Shown: positions 1 through 5,891, numbered from the stretch's first letter. The stretch is DNA of 8,054 nt from CAYRIF01 sp964424205 (GCA_964424205.1 CAYRIF010000177.1:1-8054), one strand, 5' to 3'. Made by a program: numbers and translations. The notes: generated from the letters alone by a model not told the origin.

Positions 1-706
1 GCATTTCTTGTGCTTCTAATAAAATAGGGGCTTCTTTTTCTGCCTCCTCCTTCGGTTTCCCACTTTCTATTAGTGTCGCTATCTGCTTTTTATAAACCTG
101 ATCAAATTTTACATAAAAATTCCCTACAAACTTATCTCCTTTCAACCCTACGGTTTCAGGTGTTTCACTATTCCCAAATTTTTGCCATGCCACCATAGAT
201 TTACAGATATGAATACCTCGATCATTTATTATCTGTACTTTCTTCACTGCATATCCCGTTGCTTCCAAAATTCTAGCGACTGAATTCCCTAAAAAGTTAT
301 TTCGCAGGTGTCCTAAGTGAAGCGGCTTGTTTGTATTGGGTGAAGAATACTCTACCATGAGTTCCTTACCCGTAGCAGGACCCACTCCGTAGCGCTTAGT
401 AGTTTGAATGTTTTTGAATATCGCTATCCAAACTTTGTCTTTGATACTTAGGTTTAGAAAGCCTTTAACCACATTAAAATCTGCTACCAATTCAGTGTTC
501 TTTAGTAAAAATTCACCAATCAACTGCCCAGTCACTTCAGGAGATTTTTTGGAGATTCTCAAAAAAGGGAATGTGACAAACGTATGCGAACCGACAAATT
601 CCTTTTTGGTGGGCTGTAGTGAAAGCCTATTTAGAGCGACAATTTCACCAAAAAGTTCCTCAAATGATTTTTGTATTACTTGCTGTAAAAGCTTTTCTAT
701 GTTCAT
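1..706 (-). CDS. argS: Arginyl-tRNA synthetase, N-terminal 235 codons (C-terminal part beyond the left edge)
   Basis: Charges tRNA-Arg with arginine in the cytoplasm using ATP; a class I aminoacyl-tRNA synthetase and essential. I translated the minus strand from the ATG at 706-704; the frame stays open to base 1. Residues about 1-90 fit the ArgS-specific N-terminal domain that binds the tRNA elbow (GSHTFVTFPF, ...VKGFLNL). Residues 118-133 read VEYSSPNTNKPLHLGH, the ArgS active-site signature with HLGH as the class I HIGH motif at 130-133. A typical ArgS has 550-600 residues, so well over half lies outside the window, including the KMSK-like loop and the anticodon-binding domain. No Shine-Dalgarno is visible. 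A weak -7-like AATCTTTG (minus strand, 733-740) sits about 26 bases before the start. The yceI terminator lies upstream, so argS probably has its own promoter. Identification is secure. Confidence 0.96.
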   Translation of the reverse strand, partial: MNIEKLLQQVIQKSFEELFGEIVALNRLSLQPTKKEFVGSHTFVTFPFLRISKKSPEVTGQLIGEFLLKNTELVADFNVVKGFLNLSIKDKVWIAIFKNIQTTKRYGVGPATGKELMVEYSSPNTNKPLHLGHLRNNFLGNSVARILEATGYAVKKVQIINDRGIHICKSMVAWQKFGNSETPETVGLKGDKFVGNFYVKFDQVYKKQIATLIESGKPKEEAEKEAPILLEAQEM

Positions 707-773
707 TATGCTAAGTCAATTCGTTACTGCCACAAAGATTATAAATTTAAGTTATTATCTTATTATCATTGAG

Positions 774-811
774 GAAATAAAAAAGCCATTACCCATCAGG
801 CAACAGCTTTT
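774..811 (-). terminator. Intrinsic terminator downstream of the YceI gene
   Basis: On the minus strand a stem AAAAGC/GCTTTT (plus positions 806-811 with 781-786) is followed, after a 2-base mismatch on each side, by an inner TTGCC/GGTAA stem, and then by a T-rich tail TTTTTTATTT. The inner stem contains a G-T (G-U in RNA) pair only when read on the minus strand; on the plus strand the same position is an A-C mismatch. This orients the terminator in the yceI direction and separates that gene from argS. Confidence 0.65.
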
Positions 812-831
812 AACCTATTAAACTAACTAAC

Positions 832-1425
832 TTATTTTTTTCTTGATGCTTCCAGTACAATAGTAACATCAACATTATCACCTACTACAGCCGTAGCAGC
901 CCAGCTACCTGTACCAACCCCATATTCTGTTCTGTCTAATGAAAACTCAGACCTAATCGCTGTTACCAACTGTCCTTTCTTCATTGGATGATCCTTCATT
1001 CCTAATACTTTGAATGGGATTTCTACATTTTTTGTCACATCTCTAATGGTTAATTTACCAACTGCAGTATAATTATTTCCGCTCTTTTTTATTGATGAAG
1101 AAGTAAATTTCATAGTAGGCCATTTTTTGGCATTAAAGAAATCCTTTGATTGCAAATGTGTGTCTCTTTTTTTCTCACCAGTATTTACACTGGTAATATT
1201 CACCGTAAAATCAACTTTGCTACCTGCTAAATCATTGGGATCAAAAGCAAGTGTCCCTTTAAAATCCTTAAAATTTCCTTTCACTGGCGTAAAAAAGTGC
1301 GCAATTTCAAAACTAATAGAACTATGCGCCTTGTCAACAGTCCAGTTTGGTGCTAACAATAATTTAAAAGAGAATACAGCAATTAATGCTATAAATGATA
1401 ATCCGAATATTGTTTGTTTTTTCAT
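832..1425 (-). CDS. YceI family protein, exported lipocalin-like isoprenoid/lipid-binding protein
   Basis: YceI proteins form an extended beta-barrel that binds long polyisoprenoid-type lipids in the periplasm; they are linked to quinone/lipid carriage and stress, but the role in this organism is unknown. I use the ATG at 1425 (MKKQTIF..., 197 residues), not the ATG at 1482: the longer form adds 19 polar residues ahead of an otherwise typical signal peptide (KK, then hydrophobic residues about 5-24). Family marks are WTVDKAHSSISFEI at 28-41, the NTGEKKRDTHLQ block at 81-92 followed by DFFNAKKWP, GKLTIRDVTK at 123-132, and the C-terminal VGDNVDVTIVLEA. The length matches a complete single-domain member. 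No lipobox Cys is visible, so it should be periplasmic or loosely membrane-anchored. It is a single-gene unit with its own terminator downstream and is divergent from the HAD phosphatase. Confidence 0.93.
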   Translation of the reverse strand: MKKQTIFGLSFIALIAVFSFKLLLAPNWTVDKAHSSISFEIAHFFTPVKGNFKDFKGTLAFDPNDLAGSKVDFTVNITSVNTGEKKRDTHLQSKDFFNAKKWPTMKFTSSSIKKSGNNYTAVGKLTIRDVTKNVEIPFKVLGMKDHPMKKGQLVTAIRSEFSLDRTEYGVGTGSWAATAVVGDNVDVTIVLEASRKK

Positions 1426-1447
1426 AATTGTATTTAATTTATATTTG
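1413..1447 (+). promoter_or_regulatory. Candidate Bacteroidota-type promoter for the HAD phosphatase
   Basis: TATATTTG at 1440-1447 matches the Bacteroidota -7 consensus TAnnTTTG exactly. TTTG at 1413-1416 lies 23 bases upstream, at the long end of the spacing reported for -33 elements. The predicted transcript would have a leader of roughly 80 bases before the ATG at 1537. The -33 part falls inside the first codons of the divergent yceI gene. In AT-rich DNA such matches occur by chance, so this is tentative. Confidence 0.4.
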
Positions 1448-1536
1448 TTTAAATTTTGATTGTACTTTAGGAACGTCAGCAAAATAAAATAGGTTCAGAA
1501 AGAACTCGCATACGTCGGCTAAATGACATTTACAAT

Positions 1537-2049
1537 ATGATAGATATAAAACTAGTAGTGACTGATATTGATGGGGTGTGGACAGATGGTGGTTTATATT
1601 TTGATAATAAAGGAAATGAGTTCAAAAAATTCAACGTACGTGATGGTGCAGCCATATTATTGTTGAGAACCCTAAAAATACCAACTTGTATCATCACTGG
1701 AAAGAACACAGAAATTGTAAAAAATAGAGCCAAAAGCCTTAAAATAGACTATTTATACCAAGGGGTTGACAATAAATGCGCAACAATCAAAGGGCTGTGC
1801 AAAAAGCTCAATATAAAGATGAGTGAAGTCGCCTACATTGGTGATGACTTTAACGATGTCAAAATGCTCAGGGCATCAGGTCTATCTGCCACTCCATCTA
1901 ACGCCAGTGACTACATCAAAAAAGAGGCCACCTGGACATTAGAAAGCAAAGGGGGTGACGGCGCTTTCCGAGAATTTGTAGAAAAAATATTGCAACACTA
2001 TGGAGTATTAGAGAAGACTGTGGAGAAATTGTTGGAGGGGTATTCTTGA
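1537..2049 (+). CDS. KdsC/YrbI-family HAD sugar-acid phosphate phosphatase
   Basis: A small cytoplasmic HAD phosphatase of 170 residues with no cap domain, the length of KdsC. KdsC removes phosphate from Kdo-8-phosphate; close relatives act on nonulosonate (sialic or legionaminic type) 9-phosphates. Motif I is DIDGVWTDG with nucleophile D10 and acid/base D12; motif II is T54 in IITG; motif III is K80; motif IV is GDDFND with D103/D104 and D107. FNVRDG (32-37) and GGDGAFREF (139-147) are family marks. Trp15 and the GG after TDG recall members found in nonulosonate clusters, while NVRDG fits classical KdsC, so the substrate is left open and no symbol is given. The ATG at 1537 is chosen because the nearby ATG at 1522 is in another frame and stops at once. 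No synthase or cytidylyltransferase partner is in the window. The last codons lie inside a strong hairpin. Confidence 0.9.
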   Translation: MIDIKLVVTDIDGVWTDGGLYFDNKGNEFKKFNVRDGAAILLLRTLKIPTCIITGKNTEIVKNRAKSLKIDYLYQGVDNKCATIKGLCKKLNIKMSEVAYIGDDFNDVKMLRASGLSATPSNASDYIKKEATWTLESKGGDGAFREFVEKILQHYGVLEKTVEKLLEGYS

Positions 2050-2060
2050 GAACCCCTCTA
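2033..2060 (+). terminator. Strong hairpin overlapping the phosphatase stop codon, possible U-less terminator
   Basis: GAGGGGT (2035-2041) pairs perfectly with ACCCCTC (2052-2058) around a 10-base loop that contains the TGA stop. A G-T pair and a T-A pair extend the stem outward to 2033/2060. There is no T-run after it, so it is not a classical intrinsic terminator. It may instead protect the 3' end or assist termination together with the next hairpin. The structure is plain in the sequence; the function is inferred. Confidence 0.4.
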
Positions 2061-2066
2061 GAGCTT

Positions 2067-2110
2067 AGTCAAAGAGCTATTGGTATATATAAAACTCTCC
2101 CTCTTTGACT
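2067..2110. repeat. Perfect 10-bp inverted repeat (hairpin with 24-base loop)
   Basis: AGTCAAAGAG at 2067-2076 is the exact reverse complement of CTCTTTGACT at 2101-2110. No T-tract follows on either strand. It begins seven bases after the stop-codon hairpin, so the phosphatase transcript would end in two consecutive stem-loops. It could be part of a termination or RNA-stability region, or ends left by a small mobile element. Confidence 0.45.
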
Positions 2111-2218
2111 TGATAGTGGAAGTGTAAAGCATAAATCACAAAATTCCTCCAACCATTTTTGGATTCATTACCGCTAAAAAATTGTAAAAAAATTATTGTC
2201 TATAGTTTTATTTAAACG

Positions 2219-2325
2219 GGAGGACATAGTTTGGGATTTTAATAAAAGTAAAACGTCATTCCTGCGGAGACAGGAATCCCTAAACCAAGCTTTCGTAAAA
2301 ATTAAAATGCCAATCATAGTCCGCC
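2219..2325. repeat. Imperfect inverted-repeat element with central GTCATTCCTG palindrome (MITE-like or dispersed intergenic repeat)
   Basis: The outer arms 2219-2243 and 2301-2325 are reverse complements at 19 of 25 positions (GGnGGAC at the tips, ATTTTAAT at the inner ends). Between them, ATTCCTG (2258-2264) and CAGGAAT (2271-2277) form a 7-bp stem with a 6-base loop. A second possible pairing, GGGATT (2233-2238) with AATCCC (2275-2280), overlaps it. The central core resembles dispersed intergenic palindromes known in several bacteria. No coding capacity and no clear target-site duplication are visible. That it is mobile or repeated elsewhere is inference. Confidence 0.5.
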
Positions 2326-2352
2326 ACCTTAATAACCAGCATTCACATCCTA

Positions 2353-2448
2353 TTCTTCTTGAAGTTTAGCCCCTATAAATAAGCCAATACTAACTTGTTT
2401 TTGCTCGGCAATACTGCTCTCCAATTTCTTTATCTCACTGAATTCAAA
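2353..2448 (-). pseudogene. Possible remnant: 32-codon open frame without a start codon
   Basis: On the minus strand the frame between TGA (2449-2451) and TAG (2350-2352) is open for 32 codons and reads like a protein C-terminus: FEFSEIKKLE, then SSIAEQKQVSIGLFIGAKLQ and EE. The first part has coiled-coil-like character, and the codon choices look ordinary for this genome. There is no ATG, GTG or TTG that would give a sensible complete gene, and I do not recognise the family. A chance open frame of this size is quite possible, so this is only a candidate decayed 3' end. Confidence 0.2.
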
Positions 2449-2475
2449 TCACTAATGCATTTTTTTTGTTAAAGG

Positions 2476-3519
2476 TTAATTGACTTCTAAGTAAATGGTA
2501 GATACCTCTTTAGTATCCAAGGCTCTATCAAAAATTCTAATATCATCAATTATTCCAGGATAATTACTGTCATATAATTCACTACTTAGGTGAGCTGCAC
2601 CAATCACTGCATCTGCTGCTGTAATTTTTTGAGATATTGGAACTGTAGATGACAAGTTTCCAGAATTTACACCATCTATATATAACGTAATCTCACCATC
2701 CAAATAAACCCAAGTAATATTTTGCCAATTAGTTTGAATTGGCTTCATAAGAGTTTCTACTATATTTGTGGCGCCTTCATTATAAATACTAAAAGAAATA
2801 TTATTATCCGGTCGAACAGAAAAAGCATAAAACCTACTATCCATTGAGGAAAGATATCTACTAAATATATCCCTTCTCTTATCACTTACTATTCCATTAG
2901 GCTTAATCCAAAATGAAACCGTAAAATTAGCATATGCACCAAGTGAGAAAACATCAGAATTTCCTAATTCGATATAATCATTGATACCATCAAAATCATA
3001 TGCACTATTTAGGTTGCCATTTCTATCTTCTGTTAGTTGAGGCCCCACAACAATGCCGTCATTACTATTATCACTTTCATCAATAGCATCACCATTAAAA
3101 GGATAAAATGCAATTAATCCTGACGATGATATTTTAACATCTAATAAATTGATTGTTATTTGCGCTTGTGATTTAGCAGATGAAGCATCGCTAGCTTCAA
3201 CTGTCAATGCAAAAGAAGAAGTAGTTTCAAAATCCAACTTCGAAGGGTTTGCTACCAAAATTTCACCGGAATTAGAATCAATTTCAAATACTCCGTCTTC
3301 ATTTCCCGAAATAATGCTGAATGTCACTGATTGACTTTGACCTTTATCAGCAATATTTAATGTCCCTACCTTTGTTCCCATTTCACTATTCTCGTCTATC
3401 GAAAATACTTGATTAATAATTTTAAGCGTACTCATATCAGAATCATCAGAGCCACATGAATATAACATGAACATATAGCTTAAAGCAAGTAGGAAAATAT
3501 TGATTCTATTTTTTTTCAT
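2476..3519 (-). CDS. Surface lipoprotein with cadherin-like and LamG/concanavalin A-like domains
   Basis: A 347-residue predicted outer-membrane lipoprotein. Residues 1-21 form a type II signal peptide with lipobox LYSC (Cys22). The residues after the Cys, GSDDSD, resemble the acidic lipoprotein export signal that sends Bacteroidota lipoproteins to the outer face. Residues about 34-128 are a cadherin-like repeat (SIDENS, FEIDSNSGEI at 79-87, LDFE, LTVEASD), usually Ca2+-binding and used for rigidity or adhesion. Residues about 134-345 are a LamG/concanavalin A-like jelly roll (GLIAFYPFNGDAIDES, YDFDGINDYIELG, FTVSFWIKP, WVYLDGEITLYIDG, GIIDDIRIFDRAL), a fold that commonly binds sugars or proteins. 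No glycoside hydrolase or type IX sorting domain is seen, so it is likely complete and non-enzymatic. It stands alone on its strand between polysaccharide-type genes. The ligand is unknown. Confidence 0.88.
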   Translation of the reverse strand: MKKNRINIFLLALSYMFMLYSCGSDDSDMSTLKIINQVFSIDENSEMGTKVGTLNIADKGQSQSVTFSIISGNEDGVFEIDSNSGEILVANPSKLDFETTSSFALTVEASDASSAKSQAQITINLLDVKISSSGLIAFYPFNGDAIDESDNSNDGIVVGPQLTEDRNGNLNSAYDFDGINDYIELGNSDVFSLGAYANFTVSFWIKPNGIVSDKRRDIFSRYLSSMDSRFYAFSVRPDNNISFSIYNEGATNIVETLMKPIQTNWQNITWVYLDGEITLYIDGVNSGNLSSTVPISQKITAADAVIGAAHLSSELYDSNYPGIIDDIRIFDRALDTKEVSTIYLEVN

Positions 3520-3824
3520 TGGTATGTATTTATAAATAATAATTGAGAAATTTTCGTATATTCTAAAGGAGAATCACTTCAACAGTAGATTCTGACGCAA
3601 GGTTAGCATTATCTCTGCACATACAAAAAGGAAAAACAGTTGAAATATTACATTAAAAATTCATCCGAATATATTATCCATAGACAAAAAGTTGTGTGAT
3701 AACAACTAGCCATATTGATTTATAGCTACATATATGAATATATCTAGTTGACCTACCCGACAGGAAATTTTGCAGTACTGCAGGGTTTTGATAATACAGT
3801 TGAGAAGTTCCTAAAGGGGTATTC
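3520..3824. other. Gene-poor stretch between the surface lipoprotein and the glycosyltransferase
   Basis: These 305 bases hold no complete gene. They include the upstream region of the lipoprotein gene (minus strand, AT-rich, no convincing TAnnTTTG), a small minus-strand terminator-like hairpin (3685-3707), an AT-rich near-palindrome around CATATATG (3729-3736), and a short plus-strand open frame from 3748 into the glycosyltransferase stop that looks like an orphaned gene end. Confidence 0.6.
3685..3707 (-). terminator. Weak terminator-like hairpin downstream of the glycosyltransferase
   Basis: Read on the minus strand, AGTTGT and ACAACT form a perfect 6-bp stem (3702-3707 with 3690-3695) around a 6-base loop, followed directly by a T-run. 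It lies about 120 bases after the glycosyltransferase stop and before the lipoprotein start, where a terminator would be expected. The stem has only two G-C pairs, so confidence is low. Confidence 0.35.
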
Positions 3825-3828
3825 TTAA
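3748..3828 (+). pseudogene. Orphaned 3' end of a lost gene, C-terminus resembling that of the HAD phosphatase
   Basis: The plus-strand frame from after TAG (3745-3747) to TAA (3826-3828) gives 26 residues: LTYPTGNFAVLQGFDN followed by TVEKFLKGYS and stop. The last ten residues match the phosphatase C-terminus TVEKLLEGYS at eight of ten. Over 33 bases including the stop codon the DNA matches at 25 positions, and five of the eight differences (counting the second stop-codon base separately) fall at third codon positions, as expected for related coding sequence. There is no start codon, and the frame is far too short for a protein. It overlaps the convergent glycosyltransferase stop by four bases. 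Upstream of the shared tail it does not resemble the phosphatase, so whether both tails descend from one gene or the match is chance is open. The family is not recognised. Confidence 0.4.
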
Positions 3829-5018
3829 AGATTGTTATACAGCCTTATCAATGCTTTGCTAGTAATCTCCCAATTATATTTACTACCAATTGCAAGGATC
3901 GCATTCTTTTCCAACATAGACTTTAATGATGGTGAATTGTATAACTTTAATATTTTAGTTGCCAAATCTTGCTCATTTTCTGCTTCAAATACTAGCCCAC
4001 ATTTTTCTAAATTTACTATATTTTCCTGAGCAGGACAGTCACTCACAATAATTGGTTTCTTCATTGCCATATACTGGAAAATTTTGTTCGCATAAGTTGT
4101 GTCATGATGTGGGTTTCTTTTTAGAGGTGAAATACAAATATCAGAAGCAGTTATATATGATGGAAATAGTGAAAAATCCTGCCAACCTTCCATTGAGACA
4201 AAATCCTCTAACTTTAGTGTAGTAATTAATCTTCTTAACTTATTATCTTCTGAATTTTTCCCAACCATCACTAACATTATATTGGAAATTTTAGATTTTA
4301 AAAGATCTATCGCTTTAATTGCAGTGTCAGTTCCTCTTCTTAATGAAGTATCTCCAACATAAAGTATCACAAAGCAATCAGCATATTTTCTTATAATCTT
4401 ACTTTCTATTCCGTAATTATTAAAGATATCAAGGGCAACTGCATTCGGAACAACAACCACATCTTCATTTCTTAATCCACTTACTGCTCCTAATGCCACC
4501 TCTTTAGCCTCCTCGGTTACCAAAATAAGCTTATCTGTCTTCATAATCAACTCATTTTGCTTTCTTGTCCATTTATTAATATTAATCAATATATTACCTG
4601 GAAACTTATTGAGATGCGGATAATATTTCATAATTTCTGGACGGTTCTCATGCAAGTCTAAAATTATCTTTAATCTAAAGGATTTGTTGGCTCTCATTAC
4701 TGCCTGTGCTATAAGCATATCGTGTACATGAAGTACTTCAATCCTATTTTTAGAAATGAATTTTTTTAATTTTGGAATGACTAGCCATTCATAAATGGGG
4801 ATTGTATAGGCTAGTGCAGATAGTTTATATGTTAGCTTATTCCCTTTATAGCGATGAACCTTGATGCCATTTATAACTTCAAATTTCTTTCTATTTTCAT
4901 AGCACAAAGAAAACAAATGTACCTCATGACCAGCTTTGAGGAGACTTAAGGCTTCATTTTCCACCCTTGGATCTGGGGGGAAAGATGTATCAAGTATCAT
5001 GCCTATCCTTTTTTTCAA
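3825..5018 (-). CDS. GT4-family glycosyltransferase (GT-B fold)
   Basis: Transfers a sugar from an activated donor to a growing glycan or lipid-linked intermediate at the cytoplasmic face of the inner membrane. At 397 residues it has the usual length. The N-terminal acceptor half shows FPPDPRVENEALSLLKAGHE (13-32), HVHD (97-100) and DLHENRPEIM (121-130). The C-terminal donor half shows VVPNAV (189-194), GDTSLRRGTDTAI (222-234), SPLKRNPHHDTTYANKIFQY (297-316) and KPIIVSD (321-327). In the last block Gln315 stands where most GT4 enzymes carry the second Glu of the EX7E motif, and no Glu is seen at the first position; some related Bacteroidota enzymes appear to share this form. Donor and linkage cannot be read from sequence. 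It is divergent from the methyltransferase (97-bp gap), and its stop overlaps the orphan frame at 3748-3828. Confidence 0.92.
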   Translation of the reverse strand: MKKRIGMILDTSFPPDPRVENEALSLLKAGHEVHLFSLCYENRKKFEVINGIKVHRYKGNKLTYKLSALAYTIPIYEWLVIPKLKKFISKNRIEVLHVHDMLIAQAVMRANKSFRLKIILDLHENRPEIMKYYPHLNKFPGNILININKWTRKQNELIMKTDKLILVTEEAKEVALGAVSGLRNEDVVVVPNAVALDIFNNYGIESKIIRKYADCFVILYVGDTSLRRGTDTAIKAIDLLKSKISNIMLVMVGKNSEDNKLRRLITTLKLEDFVSMEGWQDFSLFPSYITASDICISPLKRNPHHDTTYANKIFQYMAMKKPIIVSDCPAQENIVNLEKCGLVFEAENEQDLATKILKLYNSPSLKSMLEKNAILAIGSKYNWEITSKALIRLYNNL

Positions 5019-5115
5019 TATTTTACAAATAATAATGCTGTAGAAAATCTAAAATTAATATTTAATCTTACTTTTACAGCAAAATTACAAGTAATAATTC
5101 TTACACATTTGCATT

Positions 5116-5832
5116 GTGAATAAAAACCCTCATCAAATAGCAACAGAAATCTCTAAAGACTTTTTTTATATTAAAAAAAACTATGTTGCAGAGAAAGGAT
5201 TTACATTTAGCTATATTAGATATAGATTATTAAGACCTATCCTAAAATTCTATTACAAGATTTTTAATATTCTTCATCCCAATAGACCTTGGACAACACC
5301 TGCCTCAATTATAATATTTGAAAAGCTACTTTCAAAAAACATGGTAGGACTAGAGTATGGCAGTGGAAGAAGCACTCAGTTTTTTGCTCAAAAGTTAAAA
5401 CATTTAACCAGTATTGAACATCACAGAGACTGGTATAAGAAAGTTAGAAAGGAGCTAAACTCAGAGAACATAAAAAATGTAGATTATCAATTTGTAGAAA
5501 GAAATTCAAAGCATGAATTTTTTTTAAATCCGCAAAACTGGCAAGAAAAATACAATATCAATACTAGTTTCAAACTTAGAAATGAATATTATGATTACTT
5601 TCAGTTTGTAAATAAATTTGAAACCAATCACTTTGATTTTATTTTAATAGATGGTAGAGCCAGAGTTGAGTGTGTGTTAAATTGCATCGATAAACTTAAA
5701 AAAAATGGGATACTTGTATTAGACAATTCAAATAGAGATAGGTATTTTCCCGCTTTGAAAGTACTTAATAGTTGGAGAAAGGTCACAACTACAAATGGAT
5801 TATTTGATACAACGTTGTGGTTTAAACCCTAA
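5116..5832 (+). CDS. Class I SAM-dependent methyltransferase-like protein
   Basis: A 238-residue protein with a Rossmann-type methyltransferase core. Motif I is VGLEYGSGRST (77-87), ending in the G-x-G loop that holds SAM. E101 in SIEHHRDWY is the acidic residue after beta-2. Motif IV is HFDFILIDGRARVEC (172-186), and NGILVLDN (197-204) is the beta-5 region. About 60 residues rich in aromatic and basic residues precede the core and may contact membrane or acceptor. It likely methylates a sugar or glycan intermediate, judged from the neighbouring glycosyltransferase and flippase; the substrate is inference. The start is GTG at 5116: an in-frame TAA lies just upstream and the next in-frame ATG is at residue 76, on the edge of the SAM motif. 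It is followed 59 bases later by the flippase on the same strand. Confidence 0.78.
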   Translation: MNKNPHQIATEISKDFFYIKKNYVAEKGFTFSYIRYRLLRPILKFYYKIFNILHPNRPWTTPASIIIFEKLLSKNMVGLEYGSGRSTQFFAQKLKHLTSIEHHRDWYKKVRKELNSENIKNVDYQFVERNSKHEFFLNPQNWQEKYNINTSFKLRNEYYDYFQFVNKFETNHFDFILIDGRARVECVLNCIDKLKKNGILVLDNSNRDRYFPALKVLNSWRKVTTTNGLFDTTLWFKP

Positions 5833-5850
5833 CTATTCAGTTAAAAAGTT

Positions 5851-5858
5851 TAGATTTG
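5851..5858 (+). promoter_or_regulatory. Candidate -7 promoter element before the flippase
   Basis: TAGATTTG matches the Bacteroidota -7 consensus TAnnTTTG exactly and lies 33 bases before the flippase ATG. No TTTG or TTG sits at the right distance upstream for a -33 element, so it may be a weak internal promoter or a chance match. The flippase could equally be read from the methyltransferase transcript. Confidence 0.27.
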
Positions 5859-5891
5859 AATTGTGAGATGCATTAAACAATACACATTACA

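Larger units (their letters stand above)
2050..2475. other. Gene-poor stretch between the phosphatase and the surface lipoprotein
   Basis: No complete gene is visible in these 426 bases. They hold, in order, the right arm of the stop-codon hairpin, a perfect 10-bp inverted repeat (2067-2110), AT-rich sequence, a roughly 107-bp imperfect inverted-repeat element with a central palindrome (2219-2325), and a minus-strand open frame with coding-like composition but no start codon (2353-2448). No terminator for the lipoprotein gene could be recognised; a T8 run at 2460-2467 lacks a clear stem before it. Confidence 0.6.

Noticed and set aside
408..821. Plus-strand open frame of 137 codons opposite argS
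   Set aside because: It lies antisense to an unmistakable argS reading with the HLGH signature and has no recognisable protein character; it is a shadow frame.
1426..1482. Longer YceI protein starting at the ATG at 1482
   Set aside because: The extra 19 residues are Asn/Lys-rich and would bury the signal peptide; the ATG at 1425 directly precedes a typical KK plus hydrophobic export signal.
2080..2199. Minus-strand 40-codon open frame (contains NGWRNFVIYALHFHYQ)
   Set aside because: It reads somewhat protein-like, but it has no start codon, overlaps a hairpin arm region, and matches no family I know; open frames of this size are common by chance.
2455..2470. T8 run as a plus-strand terminator
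   Set aside because: No stable stem precedes it on the plus strand, and no plus-strand gene ends nearby except the phosphatase 400 bases earlier.
3725..3750. AT-rich near-palindrome around CATATATG as an operator or insertion site
   Set aside because: Simple TA-rich symmetry is expected in such DNA, and nothing ties it to a regulator or element end.
5101..5111. CACATTTG as a -7 promoter element for the methyltransferase
   Set aside because: The first consensus base does not match and it lies only five bases before the GTG, too close to give a normal leader.
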